Source of the DNA: Sabellastarte sp. h YS-2021
Taxonomy: Eukaryota; Annelida; Polychaeta; Sabellida; Sabellidae
Assembly (NCBI GenBank): GCA_964017235.1
Contig: OZ024928.1
Span: 151,552,881 to 151,616,880, forward strand
Direction of reading: 5' to 3'
Length of the DNA stretch: 64,000 nucleotides
In this document: in pieces, positions 11,950 to 24,500 of the stretch
Layout of the letters: every line of letters begins with the position of its first letter
Position numbering within the stretch: position 1 is the first letter of the stretch
The notes under the pieces: model-generated
What the model was told of the DNA's origin: nothing
What the model saw: the letters and a program-made list of their open reading frames with translations, nothing else
Database searches by the model: none
Made by a program: the position numbers and the translations under genes

Positions 11950-12930
11950 TTACTGTGGCCTCTGCTGTTTTTTGTAGGGCTTGTACCTCTGTTGTGGCTG
12001 TTGAACTGCTTTCCCTTTGAACTGGTTGTTCCTTTGATAGCCCCGGTCGCGGGGCGCACGGTAGTTTTTTGGCTGACTATATTTTGCCTCGTATTGAGCG
12101 GAATTTGTTTTCTTGAGGTCAGCCATGGTTTTAAGGATATCATCCCCAAACAGATTGGTGGTGATTGGAACATCAGGTGATGTTAAGCCACTGTAACATT
12201 TCTTCAAATCAGGGGATAGAACATCTCTCCTCTTATGGGAGAGAGTGACATGGGCATGACCAAGCAATGCCAGGACATCTGTGATGGTGGTCACCAATGC
12301 GCGAGTATCCAGTGCAGTAGAGGACAGTAGGTCATTTGCAACCTCAGACAATGCACATGATGCCTTAGTGATGGCAAGCTGGGTGAACTGGAGTGGTTTC
12401 TCCCTGGCCAGTGTGCGGGTCCCCATCATATCTTTGATGACTTTGTTGATGGATGGCACAATGAGTTTTTCACAATTTTCTGGGCGCAGATATTTGGCCT
12501 GTTTTTCTTTCACTTTCTCCGAAGTCAGGGTTGAGGTGAAGCGTTTGTCTATAATTTTGGCCAACTTGTCATTGATTTTGGGCCCCAGTGGTTCACTGTC
12601 ATCCAGGTCTTGAACAATTTGGGCCAATAATCCACTCTCTTCAGACTCTGGGTCTGCATTGGATCTTTTATCCAGTAGGCTTTCTATAGCCTCCTCATCT
12701 GATTCTTCATCAGACTGCTGCGAAACAGAGCGCGCCCTCTTCACCGGCACCTCATCCCCACCTTCATCTGTTGGGCCACGTTTCTGTGACAGGGCCTGCA
12801 TTACAGAGCTCATGTCCTGCATTGTTTTGGCAATGGAAGCCAACTGAGTTTCAAGGTACAGAGACCCTTGCCCATCACCAACAGATGAACTCCCGGGGGG
12901 AGAGTGCTCTTGAATGTCCTGTGCATCCAT
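11950..12930 (-). CDS. DIRS gag-like protein
   Basis: This 326-residue protein is the first gene on the element's coding strand. The N-terminus is Ser/Gly-rich with a predicted short coiled stretch ('LASIAKTMQDMSSVMQAL'). An acidic segment follows ('SDEESDEEAIESL', about 76-88), then a helical central region, and the C-terminal 60 residues are Arg/Lys/Gln-rich ('YQRNNQFKGKAVQQPQQRYK'), suited to binding RNA. There is no zinc knuckle. Assignment rests on position, length and composition, since gag proteins of DIRS elements are poorly conserved. An A6C run lies about 15 nt before the stop codon, where the downstream RT frame is -1. Confidence 0.8.
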   Translation of the reverse strand: MDAQDIQEHSPPGSSSVGDGQGSLYLETQLASIAKTMQDMSSVMQALSQKRGPTDEGGDEVPVKRARSVSQQSDEESDEEAIESLLDKRSNADPESEESGLLAQIVQDLDDSEPLGPKINDKLAKIIDKRFTSTLTSEKVKEKQAKYLRPENCEKLIVPSINKVIKDMMGTRTLAREKPLQFTQLAITKASCALSEVANDLLSSTALDTRALVTTITDVLALLGHAHVTLSHKRRDVLSPDLKKCYSGLTSPDVPITTNLFGDDILKTMADLKKTNSAQYEAKYSQPKNYRAPRDRGYQRNNQFKGKAVQQPQQRYKPYKKQQRPQ

Positions 12931-13183
12931 TGTTAGTATTCCAAATTAAGATATCCAAATGTCAATTATTATCCAATGCAACAGAATTTTAGTAAATTAT
13001 TTTCCAACCCATGTATGACACAGGAAATGTTAATCGTATAAAGATTTTTTTTTTTTTTTTTTTTTTATCCAAATAATTTTAAGATGCACAAAGTATTCTA
13101 ATGGAGCCAGCAAAAAGGCTAATATATTTAGAATGCTAGAGAAAAACTTTTCACATGTGAACTCTTCAAAGCAGCAAACACAA

Positions 13184-13250
13184 GTGAGCTCTGACAAGTG
13201 CAAGCCTTCTCATGTGATTTCTCTGTTCTGGAGCAGTGTGAGATAGAATT
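13184..13250 (-). repeat. DIRS right inverted terminal repeat
   Basis: The reverse complement begins AATTCTATCTCACACTGC and continues through GAGAAGGCTTGCACTTGTC, matching the left ITR. It is the 5' end of the coding strand and probably contains promoter sequence. The AATT at its outer edge is shared with the satellite target. Just inside lies a poly-T tract (about 13,047-13,066). Confidence 0.88.
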
Positions 13251-16200
13251 AGCTATGGGTCTGAAACTTCACCAAGTGAAAGCTCTGCCAAAAGTAGGTG
13301 AATGAGTTATTTGAGAAAAATTGGCTATCTGCAATACTTTTAGAGATAATTCGCATTTACTCATTTTGAGTAGGTGAGTAATTAGCTATGGGTCTGAAAC
13401 TTCACCAAGTGAAAGCTCTCCCAAAAGTAGGTGAATGAGTTATTTGAGAAAAATTGGCTATCTGCAATACTTTTAGAGATAATTCGCATTTACTCATTTT
13501 GAGTAGGTGAGTAATTAGCTATGGGTCTGAAACTTCACAGAGTGAAAGCTCTCCCAAAAGTAGGTGAATGAGTTATTTGAGAAAAATTGGTTATCTGCAA
13601 TACTTTTACAGATAATTCGCATTTACTCATTTTGAGTATGTGAGTAATTAGCTATGGGTCTGAAACTTCACCAAGTGAAAGCTCTCCCAAAAGTAGGTGA
13701 ATGATTAATTTGACAAAAATTGGCTATCTGCAATACTTTTAGAGATAATTCGCATTTACTCATTTTGAGTAGGTGAGTAATTAGCTATGGGTCTGAAACT
13801 TCCCCAAGTGAAAGCTCTCCCAAAAGTAGGTGAATGAGTTATTTGCGAAAAATTGGCTATCTGCAATACATTTAGAGATAATTCGCATTTACTCATTTTG
13901 AGTAGGTGAGTAATTAGCTATGGGTCTGAAACTTCACCATGTGAAAGCTCTCCCACAAGTAGATGAATGAGTATTTGATAAAAATTGGGTATCCGCAATA
14001 CTGTTACAGATAATTAGCATTTACTCATTTTGAGTAGGTGAACAAATAGCTATGGGTCTGAAACTTCACACAGTGAAAGCTCTCCCAAAAGTAGGTGAAT
14101 GAGTTATTTGAGAAAAATTGGCTATCTGCAATACTTTTAGAGATAATTCGCATTTACTCATTTTGAGTAGGTGAGTAATTAGCTATGGGTCTGAAACTTC
14201 ACAGAGTGAAAGCTCTCCCAAAAGTAGGTGAATGAGTTATTTGAGAAAAATTGGCTATCTGCAATACTTTTAGAGATAATTCGCATTTACTCATTTTGAG
14301 TAGGTGAGTAATTAGCTATGGGTCTGAAACTTCACCAAGTGAAAGCTCTGCCAAAAGTAGGTGAATGAGTTATTTGATAAAAATTGGCTATCTGCAATAC
14401 TTTTAGAGATAATTCGCATTTACTCATTTTGAGTAGGTGAGTAATTAGCTATGGGTCTGAAACTTCACCATGTGAAAGCTCTCCCACAAGTAGATGAATG
14501 AGTATTTGATAAAAATTGGGTATCCACAATACTTTTACAGATAATTAGCATTTACTCATTTTGAGTAGGTGAATAAATAGCTATGGGTCTGAAACTTCAC
14601 ACAGTGAAAGCTCTCCCAAAAGTAGGTGAATGAGTTATTTGAGAAAAATTGGCCATCTGCAATACTTTTAGAGATAATTCACATTTACTCATTTTGAGTA
14701 GGTGAATAATTAGCTATGGGTCTGAAACTTCACCAAGTGAAAGCTCTGCCAAAAGTAGGTGAATGAGTTATTTGAGAAAAATTGGCTATCTGCAATACTT
14801 TTAGAGATAATTCGCATTTACTCATTTTGAGTAGGTGAGTAATTAGCTATGGGTCTGAAACTTCACAGAGTGAAAGCTCTCCCAAAAGTAGGTGAATGAG
14901 TTATTTGAGAAAAATTGGTTATCTGCAATACGTTTACAGATAATTCGCATTTACTCATTTTGAGTATGTGAGTAATTAGCTATGGGTCTGAAACTTCACC
15001 AAGTGAAAGCTCTCCCAAAAGTAGGTGAATGATTAATTTGACAAAAATTGGCTATCTGCAATACTTTTAGAGATAATTCGCATTTACTCATTTTGAGTAG
15101 GTGAGTAATTAGCTATGGGTCTGAAACTTCCCCAAGTGAAAGCTCTCCCAAAAGTAGGTGAATGAGTTATTTGCGAAAAATTGGCTATCTGCAATACATT
15201 TAGAGATAATTCGCATTTACTCATTTTGAGTAGGTGAGTAATTAGCTATGGGTCTGAAACTTCACCATGTGAAAGCTCTCCCACAAGTAGATGAATGAGT
15301 ATTTGATAAAAATTGGGTATCCGCAATACTGTTACAGATAATTAGCATTTACTCATTTTGAGTAGGTGAACAAATAGCTATGGGTCTGAAACTTCACACA
15401 GTGAAAGCTCTCCCAAAAGTAGGTGAATGAGTTATTTGAGAAAAATTGGCTATCTGCAATACTTTTAGAGATAATTCGCATTTACTCATTTTGAGTAGGT
15501 GAGTAATTAGCTATGGGTCTGAAACTTCACAGAGTGAAAGCTCTCCCAAAAGTAGGTGAATGAGTTATTTGAGAAAAATTGGCTATCTGCAATACTTTTA
15601 GAGATAATTCGCATTTACTCATTTTGAGTAGGTGAGTAATTAGCTATGGGTCTGAAACTTCACCAAGTGAAAGCTCTGCCAAAAGTAGGTGAATGAGTTA
15701 TTTGATAAAAATTGGCTATCTGCAATACTTTTAGAGATAATTCGCATTTACTCATTTTGAGTAGGTGAGTAATTAGCTATGGGTCTGAAACTTCACCATG
15801 TGAAAGCTCTCCCACAAGTAGATGAATGAGTATTTGATAAAAATTGGGTATCCACAATACTTTTACAGATAATTAGCATTTACTCATTTTGAGTAGGTGA
15901 ATAAATAGCTATGGGTCTGAAACTTCACACAGTGAAAGCTCTCCCAAAAGTAGGTGAATGAGTTATTTGAGAAAAATTGGCCATCTGCAATACTTTTAGA
16001 GATAATTCACATTTACTCATTTTGAGTAGGTGAATAATTAGCTATGGGTCTGAAACTTCACCAAGTGAAAGCTCTCCCAAAAGTAGGTGAATGAGTTATT
16101 TGAGAAAAATTGGCTATCTGCAATACTTTTAGAGATAATTCGCATTTACTCATTTTGAGTAGGTGAGTAATTAGCTATGGGTCTGAAACTTCACCAAGTG

Positions 16201-19200
16201 AAAGCTCTCCCAAAAGTAGGTGAATGAGTTATTTGAGAAAAATTGGCTATCTGCAATACTTTTAGAGATAATTCGCATTTACTCATTTTGAGTAGGTGAG
16301 TAATTAGCTATGGGTCTGAAACTTCACAGAGTGAAAGCTCTCCCAAAAGTAGGTGAATGAGTTATTTGAGAAAAATTGGTTATCTGCAATACTTTTACAG
16401 ATAATTCGCATTTACTCATTTTGAGTATGTGAGTAATTAGCTATGGGTCTGAAACTTCACCAAGTGAAAGCTCTCCCAAAAGTAGGTGAATGATTAATTT
16501 GACAAAAATTGGCTATCTGCAATACTTTTAGAGATAATTCGCATTTACTCATTTTGAGTAGGTGAGTAATTAGCTATGGGTCTGAAACTTCCCCAAGTGA
16601 AAGCTCTCCCAAAAGTAGGTAAATGAGTTATTTGCGAAAAATTGGCTATCTGCAATACATTTAGAGATAATTCGCATTTACTCATTTTGAGTAGGTGAGT
16701 AATTAGCTATGGGTCTGAAACTTCACCATGTGAAAGCTCTCCCACAAGTAGATGAATGAGTATTTGATAAAAATTGGGTATCCGCAATACTGTTACAGAT
16801 AATTAGCATTTACTCATTTTGAGTAGGTGAACAAATAGCTATGGGTCTGAAACTTCACACAGTGAAAGCTCTCCCAAAAGTAGGTGAATGAGTTATTTGA
16901 GAAAAATTGGCTATCTGCAATACTTTTAGAGATAATTCACATTTACTCATTTTGAGTAGGCGAGTAATTAGCTATGGGTCTGAAACTTCCCCAAGTGAAA
17001 GCTCTCCCAAAAGTAGGTGAATGAGTTATTTGAGAAAAATTGGCTATCTGCAATACTTTTAGAGATAATTCGCATTTACTCATTTTGAGTAGGTGAGTAA
17101 TTAGCTATGGGTCTGAAACTTCACAGAGTGAAAGCTCTCCCAAAAGTAGGTGAATGAGTTATTTGAGAAAAATTGGCTATCTGCAATACTTTTAGAGATA
17201 ATTCGCATTTACTCATTTTGAGTAGGTGAGTAATTAGCTATGGGTCTGAAACTTCACCAAGTGAAAGCTCTGCCAAAAGTAGGTGAATGAGTTATTTGAT
17301 AAAAATTGGCTATCTGCAATACTTTTAGAGATAATTCGCATTTACTCATTTTGAGTAGGTGAGTAATTAGCTATGGGTCTGAAACTTCACCATGTGAAAG
17401 CTCTCCCACAAGTAGATGAATGAGTATTTGATAAAAATTGGGTATCCACAATACTTTTACAGATAATTAGCATTTACTCATTTTGAGTAGGTGAATAAAT
17501 AGCTATGGGTCTGAAACTTCACACAGTGAAAGCTCTCCCAAAAGTAGGTGAATGAGTTATTTGAGAAAAATTGACCATCTGCAATACTTTTAGAGATAAT
17601 TCACATTTACTCATTTTGAGTAGGTGAATAATTAGCTATGGGTCTGAAACTTCACCAAGTGAAAGCTCTGCCAAAAGTAGGTGAATGAGTTATTTGAGAA
17701 AAATTGGCTATCTGCAATACTTTTAGAGATAATTCGCATTTACTCATTTTGAGTAGGTGAGTAATTAGCTATGGGTCTGAAACTTCACCAAGTGAAAGCT
17801 CTCCCAAAAGTAGGTGAATGAGTTATTTGCGAAAAATTGGCTATCTGCAATACTTTTAGAGATAATTCGCATTTACTCATTTTGAGTAGGTGAGTAATTA
17901 GCTATGGGTCTGAAACTTCACCATGTGAAAGCTCTCCCAAAAGTAGGTGAATGAGTTATTTGAGAAAAATTGGTTATCTGCAATACTTTTACAGATAATT
18001 CGCATTTACTCATTTTGAGTATGTGAGTAATTAGCTATGGGTCTGAAACTTCAAGTGAAAGCTCTCCCAAAAGTAGGTGAATGATTAATTTGACAAAAAT
18101 TGGGTATCCGCAATACTTTTACAGATAATTACATTTACTCATTTTGAGTAGGTGAATAAATAGCTATGGGTCTGAAACTTCACACAGTGAAAGCTCTCCC
18201 AAAAGTAGGTGAATGAGTTATTTGCGAAAAATTGGCTATCTGCAATACATTTAGAGATAATTCGCATTTACTCATTTTGAGTAGGTGAGTAATTAGCTAT
18301 GGGTCTGAAACTTCACCATGTGAAAGCTCTCCCACAAGTAGATGAATGAGTATTTGATAAAATTGGGTATCCGCAATACTGTTACAGATAATTAGCATTT
18401 ACTCATTTTGAGTAGGTGAACAAATAGCTATGGGTCTGAAACTTCACACAGTGAAAGCTCTCCCAAAAGTAGGTGAATGAGTTATTTGAGAAAAATTGGC
18501 TATCTGCAATACTTTTAGAGATAATTCACATTTACTCATTTTGAGTAGGTGAATAATTAGCTATGGGTCTGAAACTTCACCAAGTGAAAGCTCTCCCAAA
18601 AGTAGGTGAATGAGTTATTTGAGAAAAATTGGTTATCTGCAATACTTTTAGAGATAATTCGCATTTACTCATTTTGAGTAGGTGAGTAATTAGCTATGGG
18701 TCTGAAACTTCCCCAAGTGAAAGCTCTCCCAAAAGTAGGTGAATGAGTTATTTGAGAAAAATTGGCTATCTGCAATACTTTTAGAGATAATTCGCATTTA
18801 CTCATTTTGAGTAGGTGAGTAATTAGCTATGGGTCTGAAACTTCCCCAAGTGAAAGCTCTCCCAAAAGTAGGTGAATGAGTTATTTGAGAAAAATTGGCT
18901 ATCTGCAATACTTTTAGAGATAATTCGCATTTACTCATTTTGAGTAGGTGAGTAATTAGCTATGGGTCTGAAACTTCAGAGTGAAAGCTCTCCCAAAAGT
19001 AGGTGAATGAGTTATTTGAGAAAAATTGGCTATCTGCAATACTTTTAGAGATAATTCGCATTTACTCATTTTGAGTAGGTGAGTAATTAGCTATGGGTCT
19101 GAAACTTCACCAAGTGAAAGCTCTCCCAAAAGTAGGTGAATGAGTTATTTGATAAAAATTGGCTATCTGCAATACATTTAGAGATAATTCGCATTTACTC

Positions 19201-21284
19201 ATTTTGAGTAGGTGAGTAATTAGCTATGGGTCTGAAACTTCACCATGTGAAAGCTCTCCCACAAGTAGATGAATGAGTATTTGATAAAAATTGGGTATCC
19301 GCAATACTTTTACAGATAATTACATTTACTCATTTTGAGTAGGTGAATAAATAGCTATGGGTCTGAAACTTCACACAGTGAAAGCTCTCCCAAAAGTAGG
19401 TGAATGAGTTATTTGAGAAAAATTGGCTATCTGCAATACTTTTAGAGATACTTCGCATTTACTCATTTTGAGTAGGTGAGTAATTAGCTATGGGTCTGAA
19501 ACTTCCCCAAGTGAAAGCTCTCCCAAAAGTAGGTGAATGAGTTATTTGAGAAAAATTGGCTATCTGCAATACTTTTAGAGATAACTCGCATTTACTCATT
19601 TTGAGTAGGTGAGTAATTAGCTATGGGTCTGAAACTTCACAGAGTGAAAGCTCTCCCAAAAGTAGGTGAATGAGTTATTTGAGAAAAATTGGCTATCTGC
19701 AATACTTTTAGAGATAATTCGCATTTACTCATTTTGAGTAGGTGAGTAATTAGCTATGGGTCTGAAACTTCACCAAGTGAAAGCTCTGCCAAAAGTAGGT
19801 GAATGAGTTATTTGATAAAAATTGGCTATCTGCAATACTTTTAGAGATAATTCGCATTTACTCATTTTGAGTAGGTGAGTAATTAGCTATGGGTCTGAAA
19901 CTTCACCATGTGAAAGCTCTCCCACAAGTAGATGAATGAGTATTTGATAAAAATTGGGTATCCACAATACTTTTACAGATAATTAGCATTTACTCATTTT
20001 GAGTAGGTGAATAAATAGCTATGGGTCTGAAACTTCACACAGTGAAAGCTCTCCCAAAAGTAGGTGAATGAGTTATTTGAGAAAAATTGGCCATCTGCAA
20101 TACTTTTAGAGATAATTCACATTTACTCATTTTGAGTAGGTGAATAATTAGCTATGGGTCTGAAACTTCACCAAGTGAAAGCTCTGCCAAAAGTAGGTGA
20201 ATGAGTTATTTGAGAAAAATTGGCTATCTGCAATACTTTTAGAGATAATTCGCATTTACTCATTTTGAGTAGGTGAGTAATTAGCTATGGGTCTGAAACT
20301 TCACCAAGTGAAATAGAAAAATTGGCTATCTGCAATACTTTTAGAGATAATTCGCATTTACTCATTTTGAGTAGGTGAGTAATTAGCTATGGGTCTGAAA
20401 CTTCACCAAGTGAAAGCTCTCCCAAAAGTAGGTGAATGAGTTATTTGATAAAAATTGGCTATCTGCAATACTTTTAGAGATAATTCGCATTTACTCATTT
20501 TGAGTAGGTGAGTAATTAGCTATGGGTCTGAAACTTCACAGAGTGAAAGCTCTCCCAAAAGTAGGTGAATGAGTTATTTGAGAAAAATTGGTTATCTGCA
20601 ATACTTTTACAGATAATTCGCATTTACTCATTTTGAGTATGTGAGTAATTAGCTATGGGTCTGAAACTTCACCAAGTGAAAGCTCTCCCAAAAGTAGGTG
20701 AATGATTAATTTGACAAAAATTGGCTATCTGCAATACTTTTAGAGATAATTCGCATTTACTCATTTTGAGTAGGTGAGTAATTAGCTATGGGTCTGAAAC
20801 TTCACCAAGTGAAAGCTCTCCCAAAAGTAGGTGAATGAGTTATTTGAGAAAAATTGGCTATCTGCAATACTTTTAGAGATAATTCGCATTTACTCATTTT
20901 GAGTAGGTGAGTAATTAGCTATGGGTCTGAAACTTCACCAAGTGAAAGCTCTCCCAAAAGTAGGTGAATGATTTATTTGAGAAAAATTGGCTATCTGCAA
21001 TACTTTTAGAGATAATTCGCATTTACTCATTTTGAGTAGGTGAGTAATTAGCTATGGGTCTGAAACTTCACCATGTGAAAGCTCTCCCACAAGTAGATGA
21101 ATGAGTTATTTGATAAAAATTGGGTATCCGCAATACTTTTACAGATAATTAGCATTTACTCATTTTGAGTAGGTAAATAATTAGCTATGGGTCTGAAACT
21201 TCACCAAGTGAAAGCTCTTCCAAAAGTAGGTGAATGAGTTATTTGAGAAAAATTGGCCATCTGCAATACTTTTAGAGGTAACTA
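13247..21284. repeat. 133-bp satellite array, right block (about 60 monomers)
   Basis: This continues the left block; the first base after the DIRS element resumes the monomer exactly where it was cut. Here a shorter higher-order period is also seen: the 'ggccatctgcaatac' subtype recurs at 14,651 and 15,979, 1,328 bp or ten monomers apart. A monomer truncated internally lies near 20,310. The block ends at about 21,284 where the pearl-like element starts. No ORFs of note. Confidence 0.94.
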
Positions 21285-21519
21285 GAAATAGGCCGCCCTG
21301 TTGATAGTAGATGCGAATAGAAACAGGATAGCATAGAAGAACACACATTATCATGTGTAATGTCCACCCATGAACCTTTTGCCCAAATTGTACAGTAGTC
21401 TTACAAGACCCTGTTTCATTTGTAAAATATATCAATGATGCTTAAATATTTGTTAGTGTAGATGTAAATTATTTCAGCTTCATGCCTTTTTGCATTGGTT
21501 GGGTTGAAAATTTTGACGA

Positions 21520-24500
21520 AATCACTCTATCTTGCACGGTTAAGAAGATAGAAGCAAATTCCTGTTTTTCTATTTTTGGCAAAAATTTGAAAATTCAAAA
21601 TGGCCGCCATTTTTGGGAAAAGGAAATTTTTTTGAAAATGGCCAAGAGTACATTTCTTAGATACCCTATGGGTCGAAAATTTCAACAAAATAACTCTATT
21701 TTGCACGGTTAAGGCCAGTTTGTGTTTTTCCATTTTGGGCAAAAATTCGAAAATTCAAAATGGCTGCCATTTTTGGGGAGGGGAAAATTTTTTGAAAATT
21801 GCAAAGATTACATTCCTTAGATACCCTGTGGGTTGAAAAATTTCGACGAAATCGCTCTATCTCGCATGGTTAAGGAGATAGAAGCAAATTTGTGTTTTGC
21901 CATTTTTGGCAAAAATTTGAAAATTCAAAATGGCCGCCATTTTAGGGGAGGGGAAATTTTTTTTTAAATTGCCAAGAATACAATGCTCAAATACCTGTGG
22001 GTCGAAAATTTCGACGAAATCGCTCTATCTCGCATGGTTAAGGAGATAGAAGGAAATTTGTGTTTTGCCATTTTTGGCAAAACTTCGAAAATTCAAAATG
22101 GCCGCCATTTTTGGGGAGGGGAAAATTTTTGGAAAATTGCAAAGATTGCATTGCTTAGATACCCTGTGCGTCGAAAATTTTGACGAAATCGCTCTATCTC
22201 GCACGGTTAAGGAGATAGAAGCAAATTTGTGTTTTGCCATTTTTGGCAAAAATTCGAAAATTCAAAATGACCGCCATTTTTGGGGAGCTGAAAATTTTGG
22301 GAAAATTGCAAAGATTGCATTCCTTAGATACCCTGTGGGTCGAAAATTTCGACGAAATCGCTCTATCTCGCACGGTTAAGGAGATAGAAGCAAATTTGTG
22401 TTTTGCCATTTTTGGCAAAAATTCGAAAATTCAAAATGGCAGCCATTTTTGGGGAGCTGAAAATTTTGGGAAAATTGCAAAGATTGCATTCCTTAGATAC
22501 CCTGTGGGTCGAAAATTTCGACGAAATCGCTCTATCTCGCACGGTTAAGGAGATAGAAGCAAATTTGTGTTTTGCCATTTTTGGCAAAAATTCGAAAATT
22601 CAAAATGGCCGCCATTTTTGGGGAGGGGAAAATTTTTTTAAAATTACCAAGAGTATAATGCTCAAATACCCTGTGGGTCGAAAATTTTGACGAAATCGCT
22701 CTATCTGGCACGGTTAAGGAAATAGAAGCAAATTTGTGTTTTGCCATTTTTGGCAAAAATTCGAAAATTCAAAATGGCCGCCATTTTTGGGGAGGGGAAA
22801 ATTTTTTGAAAATTGCAAAGATTGCATTCCTTAGATACCCTGTGGGTCGAAAATTTCGACGAAATCACTCTATCTCGCACGGTTAAGGAGATAGAAGCAA
22901 ATTAGTGTTTTGCCATTTTTGGCAAAAATTCGAAAATTCAAAATGGCCGCCATTTTTGGGGAGGGGAAAATTTTTTGAAAATTGCAAATATTACATTCCT
23001 TAGATACCCTGTGGGTCGAAAATTTCGACGAAATCGCTCTATCTCGCACGGTTAAGGAGATAGAAGCAAATTAGTGTTTTGCCATTTTTGGCAAAAATTG
23101 GAAAATTCAAAATGGCCGCCATTTTTGGGGAGGGGAAAATTTTTTGAAAATTGCAAAGAGTACACTCCTCAAATACCTGTGGGTCGAAAATTTCGACGAA
23201 ATCGCTCTATCTCGCATGGTTAAGGAGATAGAAGGAAATTTGTGTTTTGCCATTTTTGGCAAAAATTCTAAAATTCAAAATGGCCGCCATTTTTGGGGAG
23301 GGGAAAATTTTTTTTAAATTAGCAAGAGTACAATGCTCAGATACCCTGTGGGTCGAAAATTTCGACGAAATCGCTCTATCTCGCACGGTTAAGGAGATAG
23401 AAGCAAATTTGTGTTTTGCCATTTTTGGCAAAAATTCGAAAATTCAAAATGGCCGCCATTTTTGGGGAGCTGAAAATTTTGGGAAAATTGCAAAGATTGC
23501 ATTCCTTAGATACCCTGTGGGTAAGAAAATTTCGACGAAATCACTCTATCTCGCACGGTTAAGGAGATAGAACCAAATTAGTGTTTTGCCATTTTTGGCA
23601 AAAATTCGAAAATTCAAAATGGCCGCCATTTTTGGGGAGGGGAAAATTTTTTGAAAATTGCAAATATTACATTCCTTAGATACCCTGTGGGTCGAAAATT
23701 TCGACGAAATCGCTCTATCTCGCACGGTTAAGGAGATAGAAGCAAATTAGTGTTTTGCCATTTTTGGCAAAAATTGGAAAATTCAAAATGGCCGCCATTT
23801 TTGGGGAGGGGGAAATTTTTTGAAAATTGCAAAGAGTACACTCTTCAGATACCCTGTGGGTCGAAAATTTCGACGAAATCGCTCTATCTCGCACGGTTAA
23901 GGAGATAGAAACAAATTTGTGTTTTGCCATTTTTGGCAAAAATTCGAAAATTCAAAATGGCCGCCATTTTTGGGGAGGGGAAAATTTTTGGAAAATTGCA
24001 AAGAGTACACTGCTTAGATACCCTGTGGCTTGAAAATTTCGACGAAATCGCTCTATCTCACACGGTTAAGGAGATAGAAGGAAATTTGTGTTTTGCCATT
24101 TTTGGCAAAAATTCGAAAATTCAAAATGGCCGCCATTTTTGGGGAGGGGAAAATTTTTTGAAAATTGCAAATATTACATTCCTTAGATACCCTGTGGGTC
24201 GAAAATTTCCACGAAATCGCTCTATCTCGCACGGTTAAGGAGATAGAAGCAAATTTGTGTTTTGCCATTTTTGGCAAAAATTGGAAAATTCAAAATGGCC
24301 GCCATTTTTGGGGAGGGGAAAATTTTGGGAAAATTGCAAAGATTGCATTCCTTAGATACCCTGTAGGTCGAAAATTTCGACGAAATCACTCTATCTCGCA
24401 CGGTTAAGGAGATAGAAGCAAATTTGTGTTTTGCCATTTTTGGCAAAAATTCGAAAATTTAAAATGGCCGCCATTTTTGGGGAGGGGAAAATTTTTTTGA

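Larger units (their letters stand above)
8536..13246 (-). mobile_element. DIRS-type tyrosine-recombinase retrotransposon, complete
   Basis: This 4.7-kb insertion sits in the 133-bp satellite at an AATT: one AATT flanks each side (8,532-8,535 and 13,247-13,250), while empty sister sites at 4,548-4,551 and 6,938-6,941 have one. Three minus-strand genes follow the DIRS order gag, RT/RNase H, tyrosine recombinase, in three different frames. Unequal inverted terminal repeats and an internal complementary region are present, as in DIRS-1 (established knowledge). No methyltransferase or SGNH hydrolase domain is visible, and no integrase or protease. All three frames are long and open, so the insertion looks recent. 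Confidence 0.92.

Noticed and set aside
2455-21284. CRISPR-like regular repeats
   Set aside because: The whole 133-bp unit repeats with no unique spacers; this is a eukaryotic satellite.
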